A stretch of 64,000 bases of DNA from Sporobolomyces roseus. Lineage: Eukaryota > Basidiomycota > Microbotryomycetes > Sporidiobolales > Sporidiobolaceae. The stretch covers positions 1-64,000 of the forward strand of contig JADILM010000015.1 of the NCBI GenBank assembly GCA_016617785.1, written 5' to 3'. Positions 12,365-21,226 of this stretch are shown here, one piece after another (position 1 is the first letter of the stretch; every line of letters starts with the position of its first letter). The notes beneath the pieces are model-generated. The model was given only the letters and a program-made list of their open reading frames with translations. It did no database searches and had not been told where the DNA came from. Made by a program: the position numbers and the translations under genes.

Positions 12365-12904
12365 TATTAATATGCGCATTTGATTCTATTCCTTGTCCAT
12401 TCTCCACACCAATATACTAATAAAAGGACATGACTTATATTCGTATAAGTAATACCTAATTATATAACAATACGTTTCTTATAAAACTTTTAATGTGTTA
12501 GATCATATATACTAGTACAATCATTGCCTATTTATTGGATAAATCCAATAAACAGCTACTATCATAGTAACGCTCTTCCTTAGATACTTTAAAAATATTA
12601 ATATATAAAGGAAGAGCTATAGTTATAGTACCGTAAATATCGGGTTTCTGCTATTATTAATTATCGCCTTACGGCCTTCTTTTATAGCATCTATAAAATG
12701 TTCCTTTCTTATATTTTGGTAAAGTAAATAATAGATATAACTATGTCACCAGGTAATAGGTTATAGGCTGTACTAATTACTAGTAACGATAAGCTTAAAT
12801 ATATTAAATAACCGTAGCCTAAGAGGCTGGAAAAAGGGGGATTATACACTTGAATACTAATACTCAAGTGATAGAAAAACGTATGTTCTTCTAGAAGGGT
12901 ACAA
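12365..12904. other. Non-coding spacer trnN-atp6 (left copy)
   Basis: Inverted duplicate of 18692-19231. No convincing gene. Confidence 0.6.
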
Positions 12905-13857
12905 TTAGTGTAAGTCAATTGCGTCCCGTAGGTAAACACAAGTAAGAACTACGAATACGTAAGCTTGGATGAAACTTACCGCGATCTCTAGTCCTACAAG
13001 AGCTAAGAAGATAGCCATTGGAAGTAATGCTACGATGAACATTAGGATTCCTGATGTTAAGATAGGCCATAGCATTCCACTTAAGATTTTAAGTAGAGTG
13101 TGTCCGGCAACCATGTTTGCGACGCCCATATGATTTATGGGTGGACTATATAATAACAATTATGTCTTTCGTGTATAGTCTCTGAAGTTATAAACTTGCT
13201 GATTAAACTTAGTTAACGATGTCTTACCTTTTATAAGGTCCCGTTAACGGCTTATATTTTAAAATAAGTAGTTATCCTAGCATATAACGAAATTTAGCGA
13301 CTGCTCTAATTTAACAGTCGTACTCCTAGACTGAAGGCTCGGGCTAGGTATGAGATTAACTCAATAAGTACTAATAATGGAACCATTCCTAATGGTGTTC
13401 CAGCAGGTACGAAGTATGAGAAGAAGTGTACACCGTGTCGGTAAAGTCCTAGAATTGTAACTCCGAAGAAGATAGTGAAACTAAGACCGATAGATACGAT
13501 AATTGATGTTGTCAGAGTGTACCCGTACGGAACGTTTCCGTTTAGGTTAGCTAAGATGATGAAGAAGAATAGAGAGTAAATGAATGGTAGGAACATTTCG
13601 TTCGCTGATCCAATTTGCTCTTTAACCATTCCGTGTAGTGAAGCGTATGATGACTCTAGTCCGATAGACCATCGGCTAGGTACAAGTCGTCGGTCGTTTG
13701 ATGCAAGTACGTGCACACCGATTGATAATACTAGAACTACTAATGAGTAGAATCCTAGGTTAGTTAATGATAGGTTTAACCCTCCAAGTAATGGAGCGTT
13801 AAGAGCAACGAAAGAAGTAACTTCGAATTGCTCTAATGGTGATGTAAAGATTGTCAT
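12905..13857 (-). CDS. atp6: ATP synthase subunit a, two exons (left inverted copy)
   Basis: Exon 1 is 13314-13857, the intron 13123-13313, and exon 2 12905-13122. Duplicate of 17739-18691. Confidence 0.94.
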
Positions 13858-14021
13858 AATTTAATAATTAATTGTTACTAGATTAACTTTTTACATGTAT
13901 GTTCCTCCGCACCCTCTTACGAGAGAGAAAGAGTTATTATGTAAAATAGTGACTACGGTCTCTTATATAAATCTCTATATAATGTATTACTCTTATATTT
14001 TACCATGGGAAGGTTATTTTA

Positions 14022-14104
14022 TACAAGTAGTGGGACTTGAACCCACATGGCTGGAGGCCACAGTTTCCTAAGAACTGCCCGGCTACCAATTACGGCATAC
14101 TTGC
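14022..14104 (-). tRNA. trnL: tRNA-Leu(TAG) (left copy)
   Basis: Duplicate of 17492-17574. Confidence 0.9.
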
Positions 14105-14148
14105 ATGAAAAAGGGGGGTTAAATAATTTAATGTTGTAACAAATAATA

Positions 14149-14505
14149 CTATGAGTATAGTAATAGGAATGACATCATTAGCGCGAATAGTCCTGTTGCC
14201 TCTGATAGAGCGAATCCTAGAATTGCGTATGAGAATAGTTGCCAAATATACCTATTATTAAGTTCCTTTTAATTCTAAGGAATAGGAATAAGTATAATGA
14301 GATCATATCTTATGATAATAGCAAGGTCATTTGAGCCTTATCATTTTAACATCTGATCGTTGAAGATTTATCTTGCTGGTTAGTATGTACATAGAATTCT
14401 GTAACCATATTGTTGGTGATTTATGCTTATACTGTTCCAGCATACAGTTAATTATAACGGCCCCATTAAGGTCGTAGAGCAGGGTTTCGAGCTGTAGCTT
14501 AATTG
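14149..14505 (-). pseudogene. atp9: atp9 copy broken at fold-back junction
   Basis: Exon 2 (14149-14241) and intron (14242-14468) are intact. Exon 1 is clean only for its last 37 nt (14469-14505); beyond 14505 the sequence becomes a corrupted version of the gene, so about 92 nt including the start codon are lost. This is probably sequence damage and not a true pseudogene, because the other three copies are intact. Confidence 0.85.
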
Positions 14506-15512
14506 CCAGGAATACAACTCCGATAAATTTCCGTAGGACATAGAGATTATAATTTGTTTTTGCGCTTTAACATAAATTAATAAGTTATTTAAAAGGCCTA
14601 ATCAAATTGTATCAAGGAGACATCTAATTACGTTTGGGTTACCCTATATCTTTTTTAAAAAAAACTTTAATAGAGAACCTTTTATATTTCAAAAGCCCTT
14701 ATATTTAAATCTTTAAAAGATTTATTTTTAATAGGACTTACAAGTTTCCCTTGTAGGGTAAAATTGTTTGACTAAATTCAGTTCGAAGGTATAAATTTTT
14801 CCCCTTTAAGGAATTATTCCGGTTAATAACCCAGGAAAATTAACATTTATATTGTCAAGCCCAAATTAAAATTAATTTAAATCCAGTGTTTAAGCGCGGT
14901 ATTCCTTTCCGTTTCCCACTTTGGGGAAAATTCATAGAAATTAAACTTAAACGTTAGTTAAATAACTTTATTTATTGGCATAAGTTAAACTTGAATATCC
15001 TATTGGATTTATAATTAAGTTGTTTAAATTTTTCCATAGCTTTGTCCTAGGATATTAAGAAAATTAATTAAAATTATTCATAGGACCTTGGTTTTAACGT
15101 TTTATTATGCATTTGAAATATTAAAGGGCAAGCCTCCCTTTAATTTAAACGTGTTAACATTATTGATTATTATCCTGGGCATTAAGAAAAATTGGCCCTG
15201 TTCCCTAAGGACCCACAATAGGTTGTTAGTGTTCCAGTAAGGGAGCACTCGTCAAGACGATTTAAGAAACCAAGGAACCCTTAAAGATCCCTACATATAT
15301 GGTTTCTGATTTAGGTTGTTTCCGAAAATTTAATCTAATCCCATAGGAAAATTAGGTGCCCCTACTAGATTGTAGTCATTAAGTTGAGACTTGTGGTACT
15401 CAGCATTAATATTGATTGTGTCAGAGCACGACGGTCTTGTACTTAGTTGCATTCCCATTACAGATCATTCTCTACGTTAGTTATGTACCTATCATTCTGA
15501 ACCTATAGTGCC
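14506..15512. other. Corrupted palindrome junction (first fold-back)
   Basis: A degraded inverted version of about 15,600-17,090. Patches are recognisable, for example AATACAACTCCGATA from atp9, and near 15,365-15,500 a plus-strand nad4L ending in CTCTACGTTAGTTATGTACC. Bases are AT-shifted and about 450 bp are lost overall. Around 15,505-15,513 the sequence turns round: nad5 is read forward for its first codons, then resumes on the minus strand about 114 nt into the gene. No tRNA or rnpB is intact here. Confidence 0.8.
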
Positions 15513-15626
15513 AGTGCTCATACAAACACATGTGATAAGGTGTGCACCAGTAACTCCTAATTTACGTCCAAGTAGACCAGAAGTAGCAGCACCTAGTAAA
15601 GGTAATGCAAGAATAGATAGGTACAT
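15513..15626 (-). pseudogene. nad5: nad5 5' fragment at fold-back
   Basis: The first 114 nt of nad5 (ATG at 15626), cut off by the fold-back. Complete at 41762-43765. Confidence 0.88.
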
Positions 15627-15628
15627 AA

Positions 15629-15892
15629 CTAACGTAGAGTAATAGATCCTCGTAATCGGTAGAATGCAACTAAGATACCAAGACCGATCGCTGACTCTGC
15701 ACCAGCAATGGCAATGATGTAGATGCTGTAAGTTTGACCTACAATGTCATCGAAGCTGAATGAGCTAACAATAACTAGTAGAGTCACCGCTAGTAGCATC
15801 ATCTCAATACTGATTAGCATTAAAATAATGTTTTTACGGTTTAGAACGAATCCTAAAATACCTACAAGGAATAACACTAATGATAATGTCAT
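15629..15892 (-). CDS. nad4L: NADH dehydrogenase subunit 4L (first clean copy)
   Basis: Duplicate of 43768-44031 on the same strand, 28,139 bp away; 87 aa. Its nad5 partner is truncated here. Confidence 0.95.
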   Translation of the reverse strand: MTLSLVLFLVGILGFVLNRKNIILMLISIEMMLLAVTLLVIVSSFSFDDIVGQTYSIYIIAIAGAESAIGLGILVAFYRLRGSITLR

Positions 15893-16163
15893 GCATCTTG
15901 TAATAGTTCCTATTGGTTTCCTTTATAATATGACGTCTTAGAGACGAGTAAGCTCCCTTTTACCTTGGGATACCAAAGTTCTGTAAACCACACCTTAATT
16001 GATAAGGGATCCAGATTTAAGGGAACTAGTTACAAAGTTTTTTAAACTTTTAATGCCTTCAATGTATTGAAAATAGATCAATAAACTGGTTAAACTAGAC
16101 TGTTAATTAAGTTAACGTTAGACTTGCTCTTTATTAGAATTATTTTGCATAATGCTAGATATA

Positions 16164-16235
16164 CGTGAACAACGGGATTCGAACCCGCAGCTGCCTCAAT
16201 GACACTGAGGAATTTTACCATTAAACTATATTCAC
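16164..16235 (-). tRNA. trnD: tRNA-Asp(GTC)
   Basis: Acceptor GTGAATA/TGTTCAC; anticodon arm CCTCA-GTGTCAT-TGAGG. Part of the minus-strand run trnH-rnpB-trnM-trnD-nad4L-nad5. Confidence 0.9.
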
Positions 16236-16268
16236 TTTAGATATCCTATGGGACCATAAGCATATGGA

Positions 16269-16340
16269 AGCTAATAGTAAGAATCGAACTTACATTATAT
16301 CCACATGAGGGATATGTTCTAACCGTTGAACTATATTAGC
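16269..16340 (-). tRNA. trnM: tRNA-Met(CAT), one of two CAT tRNAs
   Basis: Acceptor GCTAATA/TATTAGC fully paired; anticodon arm TATCC-CTCATGT-GGATA. A second CAT tRNA is at 41263-41331. Sequence alone does not tell me which is initiator, elongator or a lysidine-type Ile tRNA. Confidence 0.87.
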
Positions 16341-16358
16341 CTTAATAACGGAATAAAA

Positions 16359-16612
16359 GGGATTATTATAAGCCTAATTCTGTTTAAGGGCTGATAAATT
16401 ACTACGTTATCTAATGTACAATTTTTGTACTCCCCTAAGCTAGGGGAAGACGTGTATAAGTAATACGTGCGCTATTAAAAACTACTGGACTTTTTAATAG
16501 ATTATTTCTATAACTATCTACAGCTCTGGCTGTTCTTTTCGGACAAGATATACAATATCGTCTAGGACTTTCCTGAGGCTATCACTTGCATAGCCACCAG
16601 CCCAATAATCCC
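16359..16612 (-). ncRNA. rnpB: Mitochondrial RNase P RNA
   Basis: RNA subunit of the enzyme that removes 5' leaders from tRNA precursors. Read on the minus strand, the ends form a P1 helix (GGGATTATT with AATAATCCC). CAGGAAAGTCC lies about 43 nt in and matches conserved region I; near the 3' end ACAGAATTAGGCTTATAA matches conserved region V of bacterial-type RNase P RNA. At 254 nt it is a reduced form. A GC hairpin (CCCCTAGCTTAGGGG) sits inside. It lies between trnH and trnM on the same strand, so excision by the tRNA enzymes is plausible. Second copy 44498-44751; third 53052-53305. Confidence 0.85.
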
Positions 16613-16650
16613 TCTCTCTCCTAATATGAAGAGAAATATGCTAATATAAG

Positions 16651-16721
16651 GGTCAACTCCCAGAATCGAACTGGAATCATTAGATCCACAAACTAATGTT
16701 CTACCGTTGAACTAAGCCAAC
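16651..16721 (-). tRNA. trnH: tRNA-His(GTG)
   Basis: Anticodon loop TTGTGGA with T33; acceptor GTTGGCT/AGTTGAC with G-T pairs. First tRNA of the minus-strand cluster leading to nad4L-nad5. Lost in the rightmost copy. Confidence 0.85.
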
Positions 16722-16782
16722 CTTTGTTATTAGGTCCCTTATATATAAAATGAACTCTTTTATTTAAATGCTGTATATTGTA

Positions 16783-16799
16783 AAATATAAGAACGGAAC
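16783..16799 (+). promoter_or_regulatory. Promoter-like ATATAAGAACGGAAC
   Basis: Sense to atp9, about 200 nt upstream. Resembles the yeast mitochondrial nonanucleotide ATATAAGTA. Confidence 0.35.
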
Positions 16800-16825
16800 A
16801 AATATATCGTGAAATATATATAAAA

Positions 16826-16842
16826 TTTGTCTCTTATATAAA
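16826..16842 (-). promoter_or_regulatory. Promoter-like ATATAAGAGAC
   Basis: Sense to the trnH-rnpB-nad4L-nad5 run and divergent from the atp9-directed motifs either side. Confidence 0.4.
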
Positions 16843-16860
16843 GTACCTTAAGTCAATATT

Positions 16861-16876
16861 AATATAAGAACGGCAT
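16861..16876 (+). promoter_or_regulatory. Promoter-like ATATAAGAACGGC
   Basis: The nearest such motif before atp9, about 123 nt upstream of its ATG. Confidence 0.35.
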
Positions 16877-16983
16877 GTATAGGGCGGTGACCCTAGACCA
16901 CTGCTGCAACTTAGAGCTACGTCTGCCTTGCACCTAACCTACTATTCTTGTGATATAGGCGCTGTAGGGTGTGACGAGGCTAA

Positions 16984-17447
<464 letters not shown>

Positions 17448-17473
17448 TATTATTTGTTACAACATTAAATTAT

Positions 17474-17488
17474 TTAACCCCCCTTTTT
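17474..17488 (+). promoter_or_regulatory. 3' motif of atp9 (C6T5)
   Basis: 26 nt after the stop and just before trnL(TAG); could be a 3' processing signal. Confidence 0.45.
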
Positions 17489-17491
17489 CAT

Positions 17492-17574
17492 GCAAGTATG
17501 CCGTAATTGGTAGCCGGGCAGTTCTTAGGAAACTGTGGCCTCCAGCCATGTGGGTTCAAGTCCCACTACTTGTA
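17492..17574 (+). tRNA. trnL: tRNA-Leu(TAG)
   Basis: Anticodon arm CAGTT-CTTAGGA-AACTG; long variable arm; acceptor GCAAGTA/TACTTGT. Its acceptor and T arm are almost the same as those of trnL(TAA). Confidence 0.92.
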
Positions 17575-17624
17575 TAAAATAACCTTCCCATGGTAAAATA
17601 TAAGAGTAATACATTATATAGAGA

Positions 17625-17640
17625 TTTATATAAGAGACCG
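17625..17640 (+). promoter_or_regulatory. Promoter-like ATATAAGAGACC
   Basis: Sense to atp6, about 99 nt before its ATG. Confidence 0.4.
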
Positions 17641-17738
17641 TAGTCACTATTTTACATAATAACTCTTTCTCTCTCGTAAGAGGGTGCGGAGGAACATACA
17701 TGTAAAAAGTTAATCTAGTAACAATTAATTATTAAATT

Positions 17739-18691
17739 ATGACAATCTTTACATCACCATTAGAGCAATTCGAAGTTACTTCTTTCGTTGCTCTTAACGC
17801 TCCATTACTTGGAGGGTTAAACCTATCATTAACTAACCTAGGATTCTACTCATTAGTAGTTCTAGTATTATCAATCGGTGTGCACGTACTTGCATCAAAC
17901 GACCGACGACTTGTACCTAGCCGATGGTCTATCGGACTAGAGTCATCATACGCTTCACTACACGGAATGGTTAAAGAGCAAATTGGATCAGCGAACGAAA
18001 TGTTCCTACCATTCATTTACTCTCTATTCTTCTTCATCATCTTAGCTAACCTAAACGGAAACGTTCCGTACGGGTACACTCTGACAACATCAATTATCGT
18101 ATCTATCGGTCTTAGTTTCACTATCTTCTTCGGAGTTACAATTCTAGGACTTTACCGACACGGTGTACACTTCTTCTCATACTTCGTACCTGCTGGAACA
18201 CCATTAGGAATGGTTCCATTATTAGTACTTATTGAGTTAATCTCATACCTAGCCCGAGCCTTCAGTCTAGGAGTACGACTGTTAAATTAGAGCAGTCGCT
18301 AAATTTCGTTATATGCTAGGATAACTACTTATTTTAAAATATAAGCCGTTAACGGGACCTTATAAAAGGTAAGACATCGTTAACTAAGTTTAATCAGCAA
18401 GTTTATAACTTCAGAGACTATACACGAAAGACATAATTGTTATTATATAGTCCACCCATAAATCATATGGGCGTCGCAAACATGGTTGCCGGACACACTC
18501 TACTTAAAATCTTAAGTGGAATGCTATGGCCTATCTTAACATCAGGAATCCTAATGTTCATCGTAGCATTACTTCCAATGGCTATCTTCTTAGCTCTTGT
18601 AGGACTAGAGATCGCGGTAAGTTTCATCCAAGCTTACGTATTCGTAGTTCTTACTTGTGTTTACCTACGGGACGCAATTGACTTACACTAA
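17739..18691 (+). CDS. atp6: ATP synthase subunit a, two exons
   Basis: Exon 1 is 17739-18282 and exon 2 18474-18691, giving 253 aa. Subunit a provides the two proton half-channels beside the c-ring. Splicing restores SLGVRLFANMVAGH, which contains the conserved Arg that faces the c-ring Glu; unspliced, the first exon would end early at LLN-stop. The 191-nt intron sits inside this most conserved helix. Start ATG has FTSPLEQFEV, as in other fungal Atp6. Four copies occur, all identical in length. Confidence 0.95.
18283..18473 (+). other. Group I intron in atp6
   Basis: 191 nt, the shortest of the eight. P7-like pair GACTA (near 18416) / TAGTC (near 18448). Exon T before, G at its 3' end. No ORF. 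Confidence 0.87.
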
Positions 18692-18750
18692 TTGTACCCT
18701 TCTAGAAGAACATACGTTTTTCTATCACTTGAGTATTAGTATTCAAGTGT

Positions 18751-18765
18751 ATAATCCCCCTTTTT
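18751..18765 (+). promoter_or_regulatory. 3' motif of atp6 (AATC5T5)
   Basis: 59 nt after the stop, following a GAGTATTAGTATTC-like inverted repeat. Confidence 0.5.
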
Positions 18766-18880
18766 CCAGCCTCTTAGGCTACGGTTATTTAATATATTTA
18801 AGCTTATCGTTACTAGTAATTAGTACAGCCTATAACCTATTACCTGGTGACATAGTTATATCTATTATTTACTTTACCAA

Positions 18881-18896
18881 AATATAAGAAAGGAAC
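18881..18896 (+). promoter_or_regulatory. Promoter-like ATATAAGAAAGGAAC
   Basis: Sense to trnN-nad6. The same 15-mer with one change occurs on the minus strand at 32251-32270 before trnR-trnG-nad2. Confidence 0.4.
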
Positions 18897-19231
18897 ATTT
18901 TATAGATGCTATAAAAGAAGGCCGTAAGGCGATAATTAATAATAGCAGAAACCCGATATTTACGGTACTATAACTATAGCTCTTCCTTTATATATTAATA
19001 TTTTTAAAGTATCTAAGGAAGAGCGTTACTATGATAGTAGCTGTTTATTGGATTTATCCAATAAATAGGCAATGATTGTACTAGTATATATGATCTAACA
19101 CATTAAAAGTTTTATAAGAAACGTATTGTTATATAATTAGGTATTACTTATACGAATATAAGTCATGTCCTTTTATTAGTATATTGGTGTGGAGAATGGA
19201 CAAGGAATAGAATCAAATGCGCATATTAATA

Positions 19232-19303
19232 GTCTTCAGGGCTATACGGTGCAGCGAAGAACTGTTAATTCTTAGATAGCTGGTTCGACTCCAGTTGAGG
19301 ACT
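19232..19303 (+). tRNA. trnN: tRNA-Asn(GTT)
   Basis: Anticodon arm AAGAA-CTGTTAA-TTCTT; acceptor GTCTTCA/TGAGGAC. Followed within 7 nt by a double-hairpin element. Confidence 0.92.
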
Positions 19304-19309
19304 TCCTCC

Positions 19310-19351
19310 TCTCACCAAAGAGAGTAAGCTTACCCGTCTTTATAGACGGGG
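19310..19351 (+). repeat. Double-hairpin element before nad6
   Basis: CTCTC...GAGAG hairpin, core GTAAGCTTACC, then a CCCGTCT...AGACGGGG hairpin. One of four such elements. Confidence 0.65.
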
Positions 19352-19531
19352 ACAGAGGGAATGCGCTTCTCGGAGTTTTTCACCCGAGTTTGTTTCTGGT
19401 TTATCCTACTATTGTGTACCCACTCACCTAGGTGGGCGATATAGTCTATGACTCTTAATTTAGCATTTTCCTTATTCTACACTAATATTTTGTAAATGCA
19501 AGGAGGTGATAATAGAGTATTTTTCATTTAT

Positions 19532-20191
19532 ATGAACAACGTATTATTAGACTTACTAGCTTTAGGTGCCATTTTATCAGGTATTATGGTTATCACTGCT
19601 AAAAACCCTGTAATTTCAGTATTATTCTTAATTGCTGTATTCCTTAACGTTGCAGGTTACTTAGTTCTATTAGGTGTAGCCTACTTAGGACTGGTATACT
19701 TAATTGTCTATGTTGGTGCTATCGCCATCTTATTCTTATTCGTTATCATGATGCTTAACCTACGACTGGTTGAGTTAGTTGATACTGGACAAGAGTACAC
19801 TAAGAGCTTACCTATGGGAGCATTCTTAGGATCACTATTCTTCTTCGAGTTACTATCAATCTTACCAGTGAGCTACCACGACGGTGGGTCACTACACGTA
19901 TCATTAAGTATCTTTAACTGGTTAAATACTACTTTATTAGGTATTTCTAACACTGACGCATCTCTTGATTCTTGTTCCCCGCTAGCGGGGAAAGGAGAAG
20001 GAGTGCACGCAGCGTTCAACCCAGTTATTGCAGATAACACTTTAACAACCTTTACTCAAATTGAGAGTATTGGTCAAGGTCTATACACATACGCATCACT
20101 ATGGTTAGTGGTTGCAAGTGTAATTTTCTTACTAGCAATGGTAGGACCAATTGTGTTATGTATGAGCCCAGCTCCTGCAAACAAATCATAA
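19532..20191 (+). CDS. nad6: NADH dehydrogenase subunit 6
   Basis: 219 aa from ATG at 19532 (MNNVLLDLL), a typical Nad6 start. An upstream in-frame ATG at 19496 would add 12 residues (MQGGDNRVFFIY); its codons overlap AAGGAGGTGAT, so I prefer the later start. About five membrane helices; NPVISVLFLIAVFLNVAGYL and YVGAIAILFLFVIMML are family landmarks. Unusual: an in-frame GC palindrome at 19975-19992 encodes part of CSPLAGKGE, in the loop before the last helix. The stop codon merges with the C5T4 motif. Confidence 0.93.
   Translation: MNNVLLDLLALGAILSGIMVITAKNPVISVLFLIAVFLNVAGYLVLLGVAYLGLVYLIVYVGAIAILFLFVIMMLNLRLVELVDTGQEYTKSLPMGAFLGSLFFFELLSILPVSYHDGGSLHVSLSIFNWLNTTLLGISNTDASLDSCSPLAGKGEGVHAAFNPVIADNTLTTFTQIESIGQGLYTYASLWLVVASVIFLLAMVGPIVLCMSPAPANKS
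19975..19992 (+). repeat. GC palindrome inside nad6 coding sequence
   Basis: TTCCCCGCTAGCGGGGAA, a perfect palindrome within the reading frame; the frame is kept. Confidence 0.75.
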
Positions 20192-20201
20192 TCCCCCTTT
20201 T
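20188..20201 (+). promoter_or_regulatory. 3' motif of nad6 (AATC5T4)
   Basis: Overlaps the TAA stop codon itself. Confidence 0.5.
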
Positions 20202-20234
20202 GTTAAGTCCGAACCTTTTAATAGAATAAAAGGA

Positions 20235-20305
20235 TAATGCTTAGCTTAATGGTAAAGCAGTAAATTCCTAATTTACGTATATAAGTTCGACTCTTTTAGT
20301 GTTAA
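20235..20305 (+). tRNA. trnR: tRNA-Arg(CCT)
   Basis: Anticodon arm GTAAA-TTCCTAA-TTTAC, D arm GCTT/AAGC, acceptor TAATGCT/AGTGTTA; T arm has one mismatch. CCT would read AGG, a codon I did not notice in the protein genes, where Arg is almost always CGN. Confidence 0.78.
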
Positions 20306-20310
20306 TCGCT

Positions 20311-20385
20311 GGGCTAAGGCGGTAGTATGGTACTACACACGGATTGCAAATCTGTTGATTTAGGGTTCGATTCCCTCTTAACCCT
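20311..20385 (+). tRNA. trnC: tRNA-Cys(GCA)
   Basis: Anticodon loop TTGCAAA; acceptor GGGCTAA/TTAACCC with one C-A mismatch. Confidence 0.88.
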
Positions 20386-20395
20386 ATATATATAT

Positions 20396-20466
20396 AAGGG
20401 TATAGTTCAATGGTAGAATAGCGAACTTCAAATTCGTCAATGCATGTTCGAATCGTGCTATCCTTG
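20396..20466 (+). tRNA. trnW: tRNA-Trp(TCA)
   Basis: Anticodon arm GCGAA-CTTCAAA-TTCGT; TCA reads UGA and UGG. Acceptor AAGGGTA/TATCCTT. Agrees with in-frame TGA codons. Confidence 0.88.
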
Positions 20467-20510
20467 TTTTGGACAGTAAGTGAAAAAACATATAAGATAA
20501 ATTAATAATT

Positions 20511-20583
20511 AGGAATGTGGTGTCAATGGTAGCATGCAGATCTCCAAAGTCTCGCGGAGCTTGTTCGAATCAAGCCATTCCTG
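20511..20583 (+). tRNA. trnW: tRNA-Trp(CCA), second Trp tRNA
   Basis: Perfect acceptor AGGAATG/CATTCCT and T arm GCTTG/CAAGC. Anticodon stem CAGAT/GTCTC (one C-C mismatch) gives loop CTCCAAA, anticodon CCA with T33. The frame shifted by one would give TCC (Gly), but its stem does not pair, and a tRNA-Gly(TCC) exists at 31730-31800. Confidence 0.78.
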
Positions 20584-20643
20584 TTTCTTCCTCTTTCCCT
20601 TTGGGGAACAAGTACTTCTCTTATAAGAACATGGGTAAATAAA

Positions 20644-20726
20644 TACAAGTAATGGGACTTGAACCCATACAACATAACGTCATGGTTGCTTAAGAACCAC
20701 CTGTCTACCAGTTCCAGCATACTTGC
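20644..20726 (-). tRNA. trnL: tRNA-Leu(TAA)
   Basis: Anticodon loop CTTAAGC; long variable arm; nearly the same acceptor and T arm as trnL(TAG). It is the only minus-strand gene in this plus-strand run. Confidence 0.92.
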
Positions 20727-20840
20727 TTTTATCTGTCCCTTAACTCTCTGCTCCTTTTATGCCAAGTAAGAGAAAGGAACAATATAAAATTACTCTTATA
20801 TATACTTCCCAAATCCTAGATTAAAGACAAGAGAATAATT

Positions 20841-20856
20841 TAATATAAGAGACATA
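20841..20856 (+). promoter_or_regulatory. Promoter-like ATATAAGAGACATAC
   Basis: Sense to trnS(TGA)-cox3, about 90 nt before the tRNA. Confidence 0.4.
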
Positions 20857-20945
20857 CTACTTAAACATTATTTTATAAGAATACGAGGGGGGTGGACAAA
20901 TACACCTATAAAACACACCAAGGAACAGATACTATATAGCGCTTA

Positions 20946-21031
20946 GGATAAATGACAGAGTGGTCGAATGTGTCATACTTGAAATATGATGTGCCTTTCC
21001 GGTACCATAGGTTCGAATCCTATTTTATCCG
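20946..21031 (+). tRNA. trnS: tRNA-Ser(TGA)
   Basis: Anticodon arm TCATA-CTTGAAA-TATGA; long variable arm; acceptor GGATAAA/TTTATCC. Confidence 0.9.
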
Positions 21032-21226
21032 TACTCTTCCTCTAATTTCTCCCCCTAACAATGGGGAAACACGGAGAAAGGAGTAGAGTCAAACCTCTAA
21101 GTATCAATTATTATGTCGATATCTTGTTCTAAAAACCTTACCTTTAAGGTTCATAGATTATGCGTTTATCTTTTAGTAAGTAAACAAAGACAACTAATTG
21201 GTGTCTGATTCTATAATTATTTAAAT

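Larger units (their letters stand above)
18692..19231. other. Non-coding spacer atp6-trnN
   Basis: 540 nt. Contains the 3' motif of atp6, an ATATAAGAAAGGAAC motif at 18881-18896, a GGCCGTAAGGC hairpin near 18918, and a long hairpin whose arms GCTCTTCCTT (near 18979) and AAGGAAGAGC (near 19015) enclose an AT-rich loop. A 76-codon frame at 18657-18887 starts inside atp6 and has no recognised features. No gene is called. Confidence 0.55.

Noticed and set aside
1..14505. Genuine large inverted repeat of the mitogenome, as in some fungi and oomycetes
   Set aside because: The repeat would include almost the whole genome, arms are indistinguishable and the turn is corrupted; a fold-back artefact is simpler.
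18657..18887. 76-codon frame after atp6 (also at the other atp6 copies)
   Set aside because: Begins inside atp6 exon 2 in another frame, runs across the 3' motif, and has no family feature; atp8 is clearly elsewhere.
19440..19500. Possible ninth intron before nad6 (ATATAGTC string)
   Set aside because: No matching 5' core and no exon upstream; nad6 is complete without it.
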